From Oscillospiraceae bacterium (GTDB lineage Bacteria; Bacillota; Clostridia; Oscillospirales; Oscillospiraceae): DNA of 64,000 nucleotides. The position numbers were made by a program, and so were the translations under genes. Within the stretch, counting starts at the first letter, position 1. The number at the start of each line of letters is the position of its first letter. The notes under the pieces were generated by a model. That model saw only the letters and a list, made by a program, of their open reading frames with translations, was not told the DNA's origin and searched no databases. This document shows, piece after piece, positions 15,759 to 25,134 of the stretch. The stretch is from positions 1 through 64,000 of the forward strand of contig CACYXE010000010.1 of the NCBI GenBank assembly GCA_902778275.1, read 5' to 3'.

Positions 15759-18224
15759 ATGGAGACCTACACCAAAGCAAGCCGCTCCGACGCGGTGAGC
15801 GAGCGGGAAAAGAGAAACCGCCAGGTGGCCTATCAAGCTGCGCTGGAAGGAGTCGTGCTGCTGAAGAACGAAGGGGCGCTGCCTTTCCAAACCAAGCGGG
15901 TCGCTCTGTACGGCGCTGGCGCTGCCAGGACCGTCAAGGGCGGCACCGGCTCCGGCGAGGTGAATGAGCGCTACAGCGTCAGCATCCTGGAGGGACTGAA
16001 GGACCGGGGGTTCCAGGTGACTACCGGCCGTTGGCTGCGGGATTATGAGGAAGAATACGCCCGGCAGCTGGCGGCGTATGAGAGGGAGCGCAGGCAGTTT
16101 TATAAACGGATCGGCGAGAAGTCGATCATCGATCTGATGATGACCAGCTTTCAGCTGCCGGGCGGCAGAGCCGTCTCCCGGCAGGATGTGGAGGAGAGCG
16201 CCACGGACAGCTGCGTCTATGTGGTCAGCCGCCAGGCGGGCGAGGGCGGCGACCGCCGCGCCGAGGCCGGGGACTATTATCTGACCGAAACGGAACTGAC
16301 CAGCATCCGCGTCTGCGCCGCCAACTACAGCCATTTCGTGCTGGCCATCAACTGCGGCTCCGGCATGGATATGGCTTTTCTGGACCGGATCGAGGGGATC
16401 GACGCGGTGGTCTACCTCTGCCAGCTGGGGACCGAGGGCGGTCACGCCTTTGCCGATCTGCTCTCCGGCGCGGCCACGCCCTCCGGCAAGCTGTCGGATA
16501 CCTGGGCCAGGACCTATACAGACATTCCCTTCGCCATGGAATACAGCTATCTCAACGGCGATTTGAAGGACGAGTTCTATCGGGAAGGCATCTACGTGGG
16601 CTACCGTTACTTTGACAGCTTCGGCAAAGAGCCCCTGTACCCCTTCGGCTTTGGATTGAGCTATACGGATTTCTCCGTGGAGGCTGAATCTGTTCAGATC
16701 GACGGAAAGCGGCTTTGCGTTTCCGCAAAGGTGCAGAATACCGGCGAGCGGTTCAGCGGCAAGGAGACCGCACAGCTCTATGTCAGCGCGCCCAATGGGC
16801 GGCTGTACAAGGAGTATCAGAGCCTGGCCGCCTTTGCCAAGACCAAACTGCTGGCGCCGGGGGAGACGGAAACACTGTCTCTGAGCTTCTCTATGGAGGA
16901 TCTTGCCAGCTATGACGAGGGTTCCGGCCGCTACGTGCTGGAGGCGGGGGACTATATCCTGCGCCTGGGGAACTCGTCCCGCTCGGCGAAGCCTGTCGCA
17001 GTTGTGTACCTGGATCGGGAAGTCACGGTCTCCGAGCATGAGGCCGTTTGCCCGCTGAACCGCCCCATGACGGAGCTGAAGGCAGCTGCCTTTGCCTTTG
17101 AGCGGACAGGCGATCTGCCGCGCTGTGAGCTGAAGGCCGGGGACTTTAAGACGGCGCGATATCACTATGAGACGCCAGCGGTCAGCGGAGATCCCCGGGT
17201 GCGCGCTTTCCTGGAGAGCCTCAGCCTGGAGGAGATGGCGGAAATCGTCGTAGGCGTGGGCATGTTCGGCAAAAGCCGTTTCGACCTGCCCGGTTCGGTG
17301 GGCAATACCACCTCCCGCTTCTGGGATCGGGGCCTGGCCAATGCGGCGCTGTGCGACGGCCCGGCGGGACTGCGGATCCAGAGCCGCTCCGCATTGGATA
17401 AGAAAGGCCGCATCAAGCCTCTGCAGATGTCCCTTACCGTTTTGGAGATGCTGCCCGAGATCGTGAAGAAGCCCATGCTGGGCGACCCAGAGAAGGACAC
17501 GCCCCTCTACCAGTACAGCACCGCTTTCCCGGTGGCCACGGCCCTGGCCCAGACCTGGAATACGCCCCTGCTCCGGGAGATCGGGCAGGCGGTCTATGAG
17601 GAGATGAAGGAATACGGCTGCACCTTCTGGCTGGCACCGGCCATGAACATCCACCGCAATCCGCTCTGCGGCCGGAACTTCGAATATTTCTCCGAGGACC
17701 CGTACCTGAGCGGACAGATGGCGGCGGCTCTGTGCCGGGGGGTTCAGCGGGAGGAGGGCTATTATGCCACCGTCAAGCACTTCGCCTGCAACAACCAGGA
17801 GGAGAACCGCAACGGCGTATCCAGCAATGTGAGCGAGCGGGCGCTGCGGGAGATCTATCTGAAGGGCTTCTCCATTGCGGTGCGCCAAGGCGGGGCCAAG
17901 GCGGTCATGACCTCCTACAACCGCCTCAACGGCGTCTATACCCCCAACAGCTATGATCTGTGCACCAAGGTGCTGCGCAACGAGTGGGGCTTTGACGGCG
18001 TGGTGATGACAGACTGGTTTTCCACCATGAAGGGGCAGGGGGACACGGCCTTGGCCATGGCGGCGGGGAACGATCTGATCATGCCCGGCGGCAGGTCATA
18101 CAAGAACGCGATCCTGAAGGCCGTACAGCAGGGGAGGATCGGTATGGCGGACGTGGCCCGCTGCTGCGGCAACGTGCTGCGGGCGATCCTGAACAGCCAG
18201 ACCCAGCGGGACTACATCGCTTGA
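15759..18224 (+). CDS. Glycoside hydrolase family 3 enzyme with permuted domain order
   Basis: An 821-residue GH3 beta-glycosidase in which the usual C-terminal domain comes first (residues ~25-300, beginning AALEGVVLLKNEGALPF). A fibronectin-III-like domain follows (~305-400), and the TIM-barrel catalytic domain is last (~480-821). The barrel carries KHFACNNQE and the nucleophile Asp in GVVMTDWFS. There is no signal peptide, so it is probably cytoplasmic and acts on imported oligosaccharides. AAAGGAG precedes ATG at 15759. The reversed order is known from Ruminococcus and Butyrivibrio beta-glucosidases. Sugar specificity cannot be told from sequence. Confidence 0.9.
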   Translation: METYTKASRSDAVSEREKRNRQVAYQAALEGVVLLKNEGALPFQTKRVALYGAGAARTVKGGTGSGEVNERYSVSILEGLKDRGFQVTTGRWLRDYEEEYARQLAAYERERRQFYKRIGEKSIIDLMMTSFQLPGGRAVSRQDVEESATDSCVYVVSRQAGEGGDRRAEAGDYYLTETELTSIRVCAANYSHFVLAINCGSGMDMAFLDRIEGIDAVVYLCQLGTEGGHAFADLLSGAATPSGKLSDTWARTYTDIPFAMEYSYLNGDLKDEFYREGIYVGYRYFDSFGKEPLYPFGFGLSYTDFSVEAESVQIDGKRLCVSAKVQNTGERFSGKETAQLYVSAPNGRLYKEYQSLAAFAKTKLLAPGETETLSLSFSMEDLASYDEGSGRYVLEAGDYILRLGNSSRSAKPVAVVYLDREVTVSEHEAVCPLNRPMTELKAAAFAFERTGDLPRCELKAGDFKTARYHYETPAVSGDPRVRAFLESLSLEEMAEIVVGVGMFGKSRFDLPGSVGNTTSRFWDRGLANAALCDGPAGLRIQSRSALDKKGRIKPLQMSLTVLEMLPEIVKKPMLGDPEKDTPLYQYSTAFPVATALAQTWNTPLLREIGQAVYEEMKEYGCTFWLAPAMNIHRNPLCGRNFEYFSEDPYLSGQMAAALCRGVQREEGYYATVKHFACNNQEENRNGVSSNVSERALREIYLKGFSIAVRQGGAKAVMTSYNRLNGVYTPNSYDLCTKVLRNEWGFDGVVMTDWFSTMKGQGDTALAMAAGNDLIMPGGRSYKNAILKAVQQGRIGMADVARCCGNVLRAILNSQTQRDYIA

Positions 18225-18245
18225 GCCGAAAAACAGACTCATCTG

Positions 18246-18289
18246 CCCGGAAGTGGGACCAAATCGGCCCCGCTCCCGGGTCGATTTTT
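18246..18289 (+). terminator. Intrinsic terminator after the GH3 gene
   Basis: A 12-bp stem with one mismatch and one G-U (18246-18257 with 18269-18280), then TCGATTTTTA. Confidence 0.65.
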
Positions 18290-18341
18290 ATGTCAATATA
18301 AACAAACTGTTAAAATTTTAAAAGTATTTTGGGCTTTGAAA

Positions 18342-18370
18342 TTGATTTTGCAAAATCATTAGAGTATAAT
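18342..18370 (+). promoter_or_regulatory. Promoter of the activase/dehydratase pair
   Basis: TTGATT (18342-18347), 17-bp spacer, TATAAT (18365-18370), in a clearly AT-rich stretch. Confidence 0.75.
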
Positions 18371-18431
18371 ATGCTCTCGTGCGACAGACGAAAACTGTCA
18401 CAGAATGCCGAAGGAAAGGATAGACGGCGGC

Positions 18432-21383
18432 ATGTGGAAAGCAGGGCTGGACATTGGCTCCACTACCATCAAATGCGTTGTGCTGGATGAAGAGGATCAA
18501 CTGATCTACACCAGCTACGAGCGCCATTACAGTCATATCGTGGAAAAAGCCGAAGAGCTTCTTCGCAAGATGGATTCGGACTTTCTGCACGGCAGGCAGG
18601 TGCTGCTGTCCATCTCCGGCTCCGCGGGCATGGGCCTTGCCAAGAGCTGCGGCGTGCCCTTCGTGCAGGAGGTGTTTGCCACCCGCGTGGCGGTGAACCG
18701 GCTGCAGCCGGGGACCGACTGCGTGATCGAACTGGGCGGCGAGGATGCCAAGATCCTGTTTTTGACCAACGGCCTGGAGGTTCGGATGAACGGCAGCTGC
18801 GCCGGCGGCACCGGCGCCTTCATCGATCAGATGGCAACGCTGCTGAAAATGGGCGCGGATGAGATGAACGAGGCTGCCCGCGGCGCCGCAAGGATCTATA
18901 CCATCGCCAGCCGCTGCGGCGTGTTTGCCAAAAGCGACGTACAGCCCCTCATTAACCAGGGCGGCCAGATCGGCGACATCGCCGCCAGCATCTACAAGGC
19001 GGTAGTGAACCAGACCATCGCGGGCCTGGCCCAGGGCCGCCCCATCCGGGGCAAGGTACTGTATCTGGGCGGACCGCTGACCTTCTCCGACGTGCTGCGC
19101 AAGAGCTTTGACGAATCTCTGGGCGTCACGGGCCTCTGCCCGGAAAACAGCCTTTACTATGTGGGCATGGGCGCGGCCTTTTATTCCGATACGGCCTTCG
19201 ACCCGCTGGAAGTGGCGCAGCGGCTGAAGAATTACAGCGCCACGGCCACCTATGCCAGCGAGCCGCCGCTGTTTGAAAACGCTGAGGAGCTTGCGGCGTT
19301 TCGGGCGCGGCATGCCAGGGCAAGCGTGCCCACGGTGCCTTTCGTGGAGGACTGCGGACCGGTACATATCGGCATCGACTCCGGCTCCACCACGGTGAAG
19401 CTGGTGGTCATCGACGGGGAAGGCCGGATCGTATACACCAACTACCAGCCCAATCTGGGCAACCCTCTGCCGCTGATCCGGGAGCAGCTGATGAAGCTGT
19501 ACCGGGAGCATCCGGGGCTGCGCATCGCCAGCGCCACCACCACCGGATACGGCGAGGAGCTGGTGAAAAACGCCTTCCACACGGACTACGGACTGGTGGA
19601 GACGGTGGCCCATTTTACCGCGGCCAAGACCTTCCTGCCCCAGGTGGATTTCATCATCGACATCGGCGGCCAGGATATGAAATGCTTCAAGATCGAGGAC
19701 GGAGCCATCAGCAATATCTTTCTCAACGAGGCCTGTTCCTCCGGCTGCGGCAGCTTCCTGCAGACCTTTGCCCAGGCGCTGGGCTATGACGTGAAGGACT
19801 TCACGGCCCTTGGGCTCTTTGCCGACCGGCCTGTGGATCTGGGCAGCCGCTGCACGGTGTTTATGAATTCCAGCGTCAAGCAGGCCCAGAAGGACGGCGC
19901 CTCGGTGGAAAACATCTCCGCCGGCCTGTCCATCAGCGTGGTCAAGAACGCGCTGTATAAGGTCATCCGCGCTTCCAGCCCTGAGGAGCTGGGGCGGAAC
20001 ATTGTGGTGCAGGGCGGCACCTTCTATAACGAAGCGGTGCTGCGGGCATTTGAAAAAGAGATGGGTGTGGAGGTCATCCGACCGGATATCGCGGGGCTGA
20101 TGGGCGCCTACGGCGCGGCCCTGCACGGGGCAAAGCTCACATCCCCGGAGCATATCAGCACCATCCTTGATCTGCAGGCCCTGGAGGGCTTTACCCAGAA
20201 GGTGCGCAGCATGCAGTGCGGCGGCTGTACCAACCACTGCCAGCTGACGGTCAACACCTTTGCCGATGGGGCGCGCTTCGTGTCCGGCAACCGCTGCGAA
20301 CGACCTGTCACCGGCAAGGCCACCGATGAGAGCATGAATCTGTATGCCTATAAGCGGGAGCTTCTGTCAGCCTATACGCCTCAAGAGGGGAAGCGGGGGC
20401 GCATCGGCATCCCCCTGTGCCTCAACATGTATGAGCTGCTGCCCTTCTGGCATCGCTTCTTTACGGAGCTGGGCTTTTCTGTGGTGACCAGTCCGGTCTC
20501 CTCCCGAAAGCTGTACCTTGACGGACAGGCGACCATCCCCAGTGACACAGCCTGCTTCCCGGCAAAGCTGGCCCACGGCCACATCAAGGCCTTGAGCGAG
20601 ATGAATCTGGACGCCATTTTCTACCCCTGCCTGACCTATAACATGGACGAGCAGCTGGGGGACAACCACTATAACTGCCCGGTGGTGGCTTATTATCCCG
20701 AGGTCCTGGCGGGCAACTGCCCGGAGCTGGAGAATACCAGATTCATCTATGATTATGTGGGCATCCACCGCCCGGCGGATTTTGTGCGGCACATGACGAA
20801 GATCCTGGAAAAGTATTTCCCGGGGATCGCCAGAGCGGAAGTGAGCCGTGCCGCGGATGCGGCCTATGCCGAGTACCAGAGGCATATGCAGCAGCTTCGG
20901 CAGCGGGGCAGGGAGATCATTGAGCGGGCCCGCGCGGAGGGCCGGCGCATCATCATCCTTGCCGGGCGGCCCTACCATGTTGACCCGGAGATCAATCACG
21001 GGATCGATTCCCTGGTGGCGCGCTACGGCGCCGCCGTGGTCAGTGAGGACAGTGTCAGCTGGATGGAGCATAAGTTCCCCACCTCGGTCCTCAACCAGTG
21101 GACCTACCATTCCCGGCTGTACGCCGCGGCCCGGCTCTGCACCGAGCAGCGGGATCTGAACCTGGTGCAGCTGGTCAGCTTCGGCTGCGGGCTGGACGCC
21201 ATCACCACCGACGAGACCCGAGAGATCCTGCAGCGGGGCAATAAGCTCTATACCCAGATCAAGATCGACGAGATCACGAATCTGGGCGCGGTGAACATCC
21301 GGCTGCGCAGCCTGCTGGCCGCACTGGATGAGCAGGACCGGCTCAAGAGCGCCGGTGAACAAAAGGAGTTGGCCTATGCCTGA
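18432..21383 (+). CDS. Acyl-CoA dehydratase activase-like protein (double BadF/HgdC domain plus DUF2229)
   Basis: A 983-residue protein with two tandem ASKHA ATPase domains of the 2-hydroxyglutaryl-CoA dehydratase activator type. The first starts LDIGSTTIK (~5-260) and has GSCAGGTGAF; the second starts GIDSGSTTVK (~315-575) and has ACSSGCGSFL. The Cys in these loops can hold a bridging [4Fe-4S] cluster. Residues ~600-983 are a DUF2229-like region. ATG at 18432 follows a GGAAAGGA site; ATG at 18405 lacks one. Activators of this class couple ATP hydrolysis to electron transfer into a partner dehydratase, here likely the protein encoded 8 nt overlapping downstream. The substrate is unknown. Confidence 0.82.
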   Translation: MWKAGLDIGSTTIKCVVLDEEDQLIYTSYERHYSHIVEKAEELLRKMDSDFLHGRQVLLSISGSAGMGLAKSCGVPFVQEVFATRVAVNRLQPGTDCVIELGGEDAKILFLTNGLEVRMNGSCAGGTGAFIDQMATLLKMGADEMNEAARGAARIYTIASRCGVFAKSDVQPLINQGGQIGDIAASIYKAVVNQTIAGLAQGRPIRGKVLYLGGPLTFSDVLRKSFDESLGVTGLCPENSLYYVGMGAAFYSDTAFDPLEVAQRLKNYSATATYASEPPLFENAEELAAFRARHARASVPTVPFVEDCGPVHIGIDSGSTTVKLVVIDGEGRIVYTNYQPNLGNPLPLIREQLMKLYREHPGLRIASATTTGYGEELVKNAFHTDYGLVETVAHFTAAKTFLPQVDFIIDIGGQDMKCFKIEDGAISNIFLNEACSSGCGSFLQTFAQALGYDVKDFTALGLFADRPVDLGSRCTVFMNSSVKQAQKDGASVENISAGLSISVVKNALYKVIRASSPEELGRNIVVQGGTFYNEAVLRAFEKEMGVEVIRPDIAGLMGAYGAALHGAKLTSPEHISTILDLQALEGFTQKVRSMQCGGCTNHCQLTVNTFADGARFVSGNRCERPVTGKATDESMNLYAYKRELLSAYTPQEGKRGRIGIPLCLNMYELLPFWHRFFTELGFSVVTSPVSSRKLYLDGQATIPSDTACFPAKLAHGHIKALSEMNLDAIFYPCLTYNMDEQLGDNHYNCPVVAYYPEVLAGNCPELENTRFIYDYVGIHRPADFVRHMTKILEKYFPGIARAEVSRAADAAYAEYQRHMQQLRQRGREIIERARAEGRRIIILAGRPYHVDPEINHGIDSLVARYGAAVVSEDSVSWMEHKFPTSVLNQWTYHSRLYAAARLCTEQRDLNLVQLVSFGCGLDAITTDETREILQRGNKLYTQIKIDEITNLGAVNIRLRSLLAALDEQDRLKSAGEQKELAYA

Positions 21384-22644
21384 TTTTGATCCGGGACAGT
21401 ATCCCCGGTTTACCAAGGAAATGAAGCAGACCCACACCATCCTGATCCCCAATATGGCGGTGCTGCATTTCCGGCTGATGAAGATCGCTCTGGAGCAGGC
21501 CGGATACCATGTGGAGGTGTTGGGAAACTGCGGCAGCCAGGTGGCGCAGCTGGGGCTGAAATATGTCCACAACGACACCTGCTACCCCGCACTGCTTGTG
21601 ATCGGGCAGTTCCTGGACGCGCTGAACAGCGGCCAATATGACCTGGATCACACAGCCCTGCTGATCACCCAGACCGGCGGCGGCTGCCGTGCCTCCAACT
21701 ACATCCATCTGCTGCGGAAAGCCCTGGTGAAGGCGGGCTATCCCCAGATCCCCGTGGCCTCGCTGAACTTCTCCGGTCTGGAGAAGGACAGCGGCTTTCA
21801 GCTGACGCTGCCGCTGATCCGACGGCTGCTGGCCTGTATCTTTTACGGCGATTTGCTGATGACCCTGCGCAATCAGGTGGCGCCCTATGAGGACACGCCG
21901 GGCCAGGCGGATGCGCTGACGGACCGCTGGATCCAGGAACTGGGCAACCGCTTTGCCCTGGGACGCGGCATCTCCGCCGGAGAGATGAAGCGGGCCTTCC
22001 CCGGGATCGTGCAGGACTTTGCCGCCATCCCCATTACGCATGTGCCCAAGGTGAAGGTGGGCGTGGTGGGGGAGATCTATGTGAAATATTCCCCCCTGGG
22101 CAACAACAGCCTGGAGGAGTTTCTGGCAAGCGAGGGCTGTGAGGTCAATGTGCCCGGGCTCATGGGCTTCTGCCAGTACTGCATCTTCAACATGTCCGAG
22201 ACCAAGCGGCTGTACGGCGGCAAGGCCTGGGAGGAGTTTGCCCCGGAGTTCCTGCTCAGCTATCTGGACGGCATCGAGGTGGCCATGGGTGATGCCTTGA
22301 GGGCCGGTGGTTTTCACGCACCGGCACGCTTCAAGGAGCTGATCAAACTGCCGGATGGGATCATCAGTCTGGGCGCCAAGATGGGCGAGGGCTGGCTGCT
22401 GACCGCGGAGATGATCGAGCTGGTCGAAAGCGGCTATGAGAACATCGTCTGCGCGCAGCCCTTCGGCTGCCTGCCCAACCACATCGTGGGCAAGGGCATG
22501 GTCAGCAAGATCCGCGCAGAATACCCGACAGCCAACATTACCCCCATCGATTACGACCCCAGCGCCACCAAGGTCAACCAGGAAAACCGCATCAAGCTGA
22601 TGCTGGCTGTAGCCCGGGAGCGGCTGGAAGCGAAAGCGCAGTAA
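21376..22644 (+). CDS. 2-hydroxyacyl-CoA dehydratase-like protein (HgdB/COG3581-like)
   Basis: A 422-residue protein of the 2-hydroxyglutaryl-CoA dehydratase subunit fold. It has conserved Cys in GNCGSQVAQ, NDTCYPALLV, GGCRASNY and GFCQYCIFN that could ligate an iron-sulfur cluster, and a C-terminal CAQPFGCLPNHI motif typical of COG3581. AAAAGGAG precedes ATG at 21376, which overlaps the activase stop by 8 nt, indicating translational coupling. In many Clostridia the equivalent regions are fused into one ~1,400-residue polypeptide. No CoA-substrate enzymes are encoded nearby, so the reaction is unknown. Confidence 0.8.
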   Translation: MPDFDPGQYPRFTKEMKQTHTILIPNMAVLHFRLMKIALEQAGYHVEVLGNCGSQVAQLGLKYVHNDTCYPALLVIGQFLDALNSGQYDLDHTALLITQTGGGCRASNYIHLLRKALVKAGYPQIPVASLNFSGLEKDSGFQLTLPLIRRLLACIFYGDLLMTLRNQVAPYEDTPGQADALTDRWIQELGNRFALGRGISAGEMKRAFPGIVQDFAAIPITHVPKVKVGVVGEIYVKYSPLGNNSLEEFLASEGCEVNVPGLMGFCQYCIFNMSETKRLYGGKAWEEFAPEFLLSYLDGIEVAMGDALRAGGFHAPARFKELIKLPDGIISLGAKMGEGWLLTAEMIELVESGYENIVCAQPFGCLPNHIVGKGMVSKIRAEYPTANITPIDYDPSATKVNQENRIKLMLAVARERLEAKAQ

Positions 22645-22647
22645 AGG

Positions 22648-22682
22648 AAAAAGCACAGACGATGATTCGTCTGTGCTTTTTA
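22648..22682. terminator. Bidirectional intrinsic terminator
   Basis: A near-perfect 14- to 15-bp stem (22648-22662 with 22667-22681) with a TGAT loop is flanked by A- and T-runs, between the convergent dehydratase and L,D-transpeptidase genes. Confidence 0.85.
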
Positions 22683-22685
22683 TAT

Positions 22686-24212
22686 TCAGGAGTTTTCAGA
22701 ATCGGGGTCTTCGCCGGGCTCGTCCGATTCCGTACTGGGTTCGGGCGAGGGCTCCGCTGAGGGCTCGGGGCTGGGTTCTGTCGTGGGTTCCGCGGACGGT
22801 TCGACAGACGGCTCCGTGCTGGGCTCCGGTTCCGTACTGGGCTCGGGCGAGGGCTCGGCAGAAGGCTCGGCAGAAGGCTCAGTGGAAGGCTCCGTACTGA
22901 CTTCCGGCGAAGGCGAGGGCTCCTCCGGCGTCGGATCCGGCTGAAGGAGTTCCGAAGGCCCCGGCGAGGGATCGGGAGTCAGGGTGGCTTCCGGCGTGGG
23001 CGTAGCCGACGGACTTGGGGTGGGGCTTGGCGAAGGCGTCGGAGAGGGTGTGGGCGTCGGTGTTGGCTTTGGCGTGGGCGTCGGTTCGCGGTTCCAGGGA
23101 TTGGCAGGGTCCGGATCGCTGGGGTCCCAGCCGCGGCAGCGTTTGTTGCCGGAGATCTTGGGAGCGGAAGGCTTGCCCATGGGGCCGGGATCCGAGGAAC
23201 TGTAAAACTCTACGCCGGCGATGCTGTCCCGGTTGTCGTAGACCCACTGGGCATCCTTTACCTGCAGACGCACACAGCCTGCCGAGCAGCTGGTCCCCAG
23301 CTTGTCAAACTCCCAGTATTCCAGGGAACCCTTGTCACCGAACACGGTATAGGGGACGGAGTGAAAGAGGATATTCCCGGTGATCTGGGTCACATATTGT
23401 CCGTAAACCTCGCCGAAAAGCGTCTGCCAGGTCTGCCGCCAGCCCAGCGAATAGATGCCGGAGCCGGGTGTGGCAGAGCCTGTGGAGCAGATCATGGCCC
23501 GAACGGGAACCGTATACTCGTTGTTGTCGTCACACATATAGACGGTGACGGTGTTGGCCTGGACGTTTACTTTCAGATAGTAGCCGCCCGGCCAGATCAC
23601 CGGAGCGGCTTCCACGGCCTGAGCAGGCGCGGCTTCTTCTTCGGCAACATCCGCGGCCACTTCCGCAGGCGGCGGCGTGGCAGTGACTGCCGGAATATCG
23701 GAAGGGCGCGGAGACGGTTTCGGCGTGGGCGTCGGGGCCGATGTGGGACTGCCGATCACCGCTGTGTTTGCGGGCAGAATGACCGTTTCCGCCTGCGAGA
23801 CTGTCGCCTGATGGAGCAGGACGAGACAAAATACGATAATGCCCAGGAACACGACGCTCAGGATCAGGAGCAGCCAGTCCCGGAACGAGAGCTTTGCCTG
23901 TTTGACGGGAGATACGGGGGAGGACTCATCCTCCGCCTCGGCGGGATCCGGAGCCTCGTCGACCTGGCCGGCGGCCTGCGGGGACGCTGGCTCCTCCGGG
24001 GCTTTTTCTCCCTTGGCCAGGCGCAGGAGCGTATCCATGATTGCTGCTTCCTGCGTCAGCAGGAAGGCGTCGATCTCCGCCTGCCCGGTGCCCTTGGGGA
24101 CCGTGACCGTCAGGGAGCCGTCGGCAGCAATATCCAGTTCCGGCGCTTCAACGTGAGCGCGGTTCAGGCGGTATCGGATCTGACGCCCGTTGAATTCGAT
24201 CTTTCGATTCAC
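22686..24212 (-). CDS. L,D-transpeptidase (YkuD) with cytoplasmic N-domain and Pro/Ser/Glu repeat tail
   Basis: A 508-residue protein. Residues 1-60 resemble the N-terminal strands of YgjP/DUF45-type proteins ([11 protein letters not shown] ... LTVTVPKG) but lack a metalloprotease motif. One membrane helix lies at 113-134, then a Pro/Thr linker, and an extracellular YkuD domain at ~211-345 with His284 and catalytic Cys313 (SxGCVRL). It should form 3-3 or lipoprotein cross-links in peptidoglycan, or a spore-cortex variant. Residues 377-412 are Pro-Thr-rich and 439-495 are repeated Glu-Pro-Ser units, presumably a wall-spanning or disordered tail. It is convergent with the dehydratase gene. Confidence 0.85.
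   Translation of the reverse strand: MNRKIEFNGRQIRYRLNRAHVEAPELDIAADGSLTVTVPKGTGQAEIDAFLLTQEAAIMDTLLRLAKGEKAPEEPASPQAAGQVDEAPDPAEAEDESSPVSPVKQAKLSFRDWLLLILSVVFLGIIVFCLVLLHQATVSQAETVILPANTAVIGSPTSAPTPTPKPSPRPSDIPAVTATPPPAEVAADVAEEEAAPAQAVEAAPVIWPGGYYLKVNVQANTVTVYMCDDNNEYTVPVRAMICSTGSATPGSGIYSLGWRQTWQTLFGEVYGQYVTQITGNILFHSVPYTVFGDKGSLEYWEFDKLGTSCSAGCVRLQVKDAQWVYDNRDSIAGVEFYSSSDPGPMGKPSAPKISGNKRCRGWDPSDPDPANPWNREPTPTPKPTPTPTPSPTPSPSPTPSPSATPTPEATLTPDPSPGPSELLQPDPTPEEPSPSPEVSTEPSTEPSAEPSAEPSPEPSTEPEPSTEPSVEPSAEPTTEPSPEPSAEPSPEPSTESDEPGEDPDSENS
22728..22898. repeat. Tandem 9-12 bp coding repeats (Glu-Pro-Ser units)
   Basis: In-gene repeats encoding alternating (Thr/Ala/Ser/Pro)-Glu-Pro-Ser units in the L,D-transpeptidase tail. 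A second, Pro-Thr-rich coding repeat covers 22977-23084. Such arrays are prone to length change by slippage. Confidence 0.8.
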
Positions 24213-24350
24213 GAGGATCTCCTGTTCCAGCGTTTTCTTTCTTTTTCAGTATTATACGAAGTTTTCCGCACAGCGTCAATACGGGTAAGCTGACGAAGCC
24301 GCGCGAATTTGGACCGGCGGTATTTGCATAGGATGACTCGAGGTGATCCT

Positions 24351-25049
24351 ATGCTGGAAACTGCATTTATCCTTTTGCTCAACAGTCTGCTGTTCATGCT
24401 CCGCATCGCACCGGGGGATTCCTTTCCCAAGCCCCTGAGCCGACAGGAGGAGAGAGAATGCCTTGCCCGTTGGGCGGAGGGGGATATCGAAGCGCGCAAT
24501 CATCTGGTGGAGCACAATCTGCGCCTGGTGGCCCATATCGTGAAAAAGTATTATGCGCAGGCCGACGACGTGGATGATCTGATCTCCATCGGGACTGTGG
24601 GACTGATCAAAGGCATCAATACCTACAAGCCCGAACGGGGCGTGCGCCTTGCAACCTACGCGTCCCGCTGCATCGAAAACGAGATCCTGATGCACTTTCG
24701 CAGCCAGCGCAAAAACGCCGGCGATCTGAGCCTGTCGGAAGCCCTGGACACCGACGGCGACGGCAGCGGCCTGTCGGTCATGGACGTGATCGCCCAGGAG
24801 GACGATATGGCCGAGCGATTGGGCAGCGCAGAGATCTGCGGCCGTCTGCGGGACTGCATCGACACGGTACTTACTCCGCGGGAGGCGCGGATCGTCCGGC
24901 TGCGATATGGCCTGGATGGGCTGCCGCCCAGGACCCAGCGGGACACGGCGGCGCTTTGCGGCATCAGCCGCTCCTATGTCTCGCGGCTCGAGAAGCGGGC
25001 GCTGGAAAAGCTGCGCACGGCACTGGGAGAAGACGCAAATCCCGGATGA
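24351..25049 (+). CDS. sigK: RNA polymerase sporulation sigma factor SigK
   Basis: A 232-residue sigma-70-family factor closest to Bacillus sigma K: LIEHNLRLVAHIVKK-like region 2.1, DLISIGTIGLIKGI-like region 2.2-2.3, TYASRCIENEILMHFR in 2.4, and the ISRSYVSRLEKRAL helix-turn-helix in region 4.2. The hydrophobic N-terminal ~20 residues resemble the pro-sequence removed by a SpoIVFB-type protease. ATG at 24351 follows GAGGTG. The gene is continuous, with no skin-like insertion. It should direct late mother-cell transcription during sporulation. Confidence 0.92.
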   Translation: MLETAFILLLNSLLFMLRIAPGDSFPKPLSRQEERECLARWAEGDIEARNHLVEHNLRLVAHIVKKYYAQADDVDDLISIGTVGLIKGINTYKPERGVRLATYASRCIENEILMHFRSQRKNAGDLSLSEALDTDGDGSGLSVMDVIAQEDDMAERLGSAEICGRLRDCIDTVLTPREARIVRLRYGLDGLPPRTQRDTAALCGISRSYVSRLEKRALEKLRTALGEDANPG

Positions 25050-25068
25050 TCAACAAAAAGACCGGGTA

Positions 25069-25097
25069 TTGAACAAAAAACCAGTTCGTGATATAAT
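25069..25097 (+). promoter_or_regulatory. Promoter of the VanY-like carboxypeptidase gene
   Basis: TTGAAC (25069-25074), 17-bp spacer, TATAAT (25092-25097). An in-frame ATG at 25096 overlaps the -10, so translation must start downstream, at GTG 25135. Confidence 0.8.
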
Positions 25098-25134
25098 GAC
25101 ACGAAATCTTGAGAAAAAGGCAGGTGAGAGCAAA

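Noticed and set aside
15042-17888. 948-codon open frame on the minus strand across the GH3 gene
   Set aside because: Only its first-translated end is antisense to GH3; its composition is that of a shadow frame in GC-rich DNA. The real gene is the C-terminal 194 codons (NTPase) with its own promoter and ribosome-binding site.
18318-20237. 639-codon minus-strand frame opposite the activase gene
   Set aside because: Shadow frame; the plus-strand ASKHA motifs are clear.
24351-25049. Possible skin element or split in sigK
   Set aside because: The frame is continuous from region 2 to region 4 with all motifs present.
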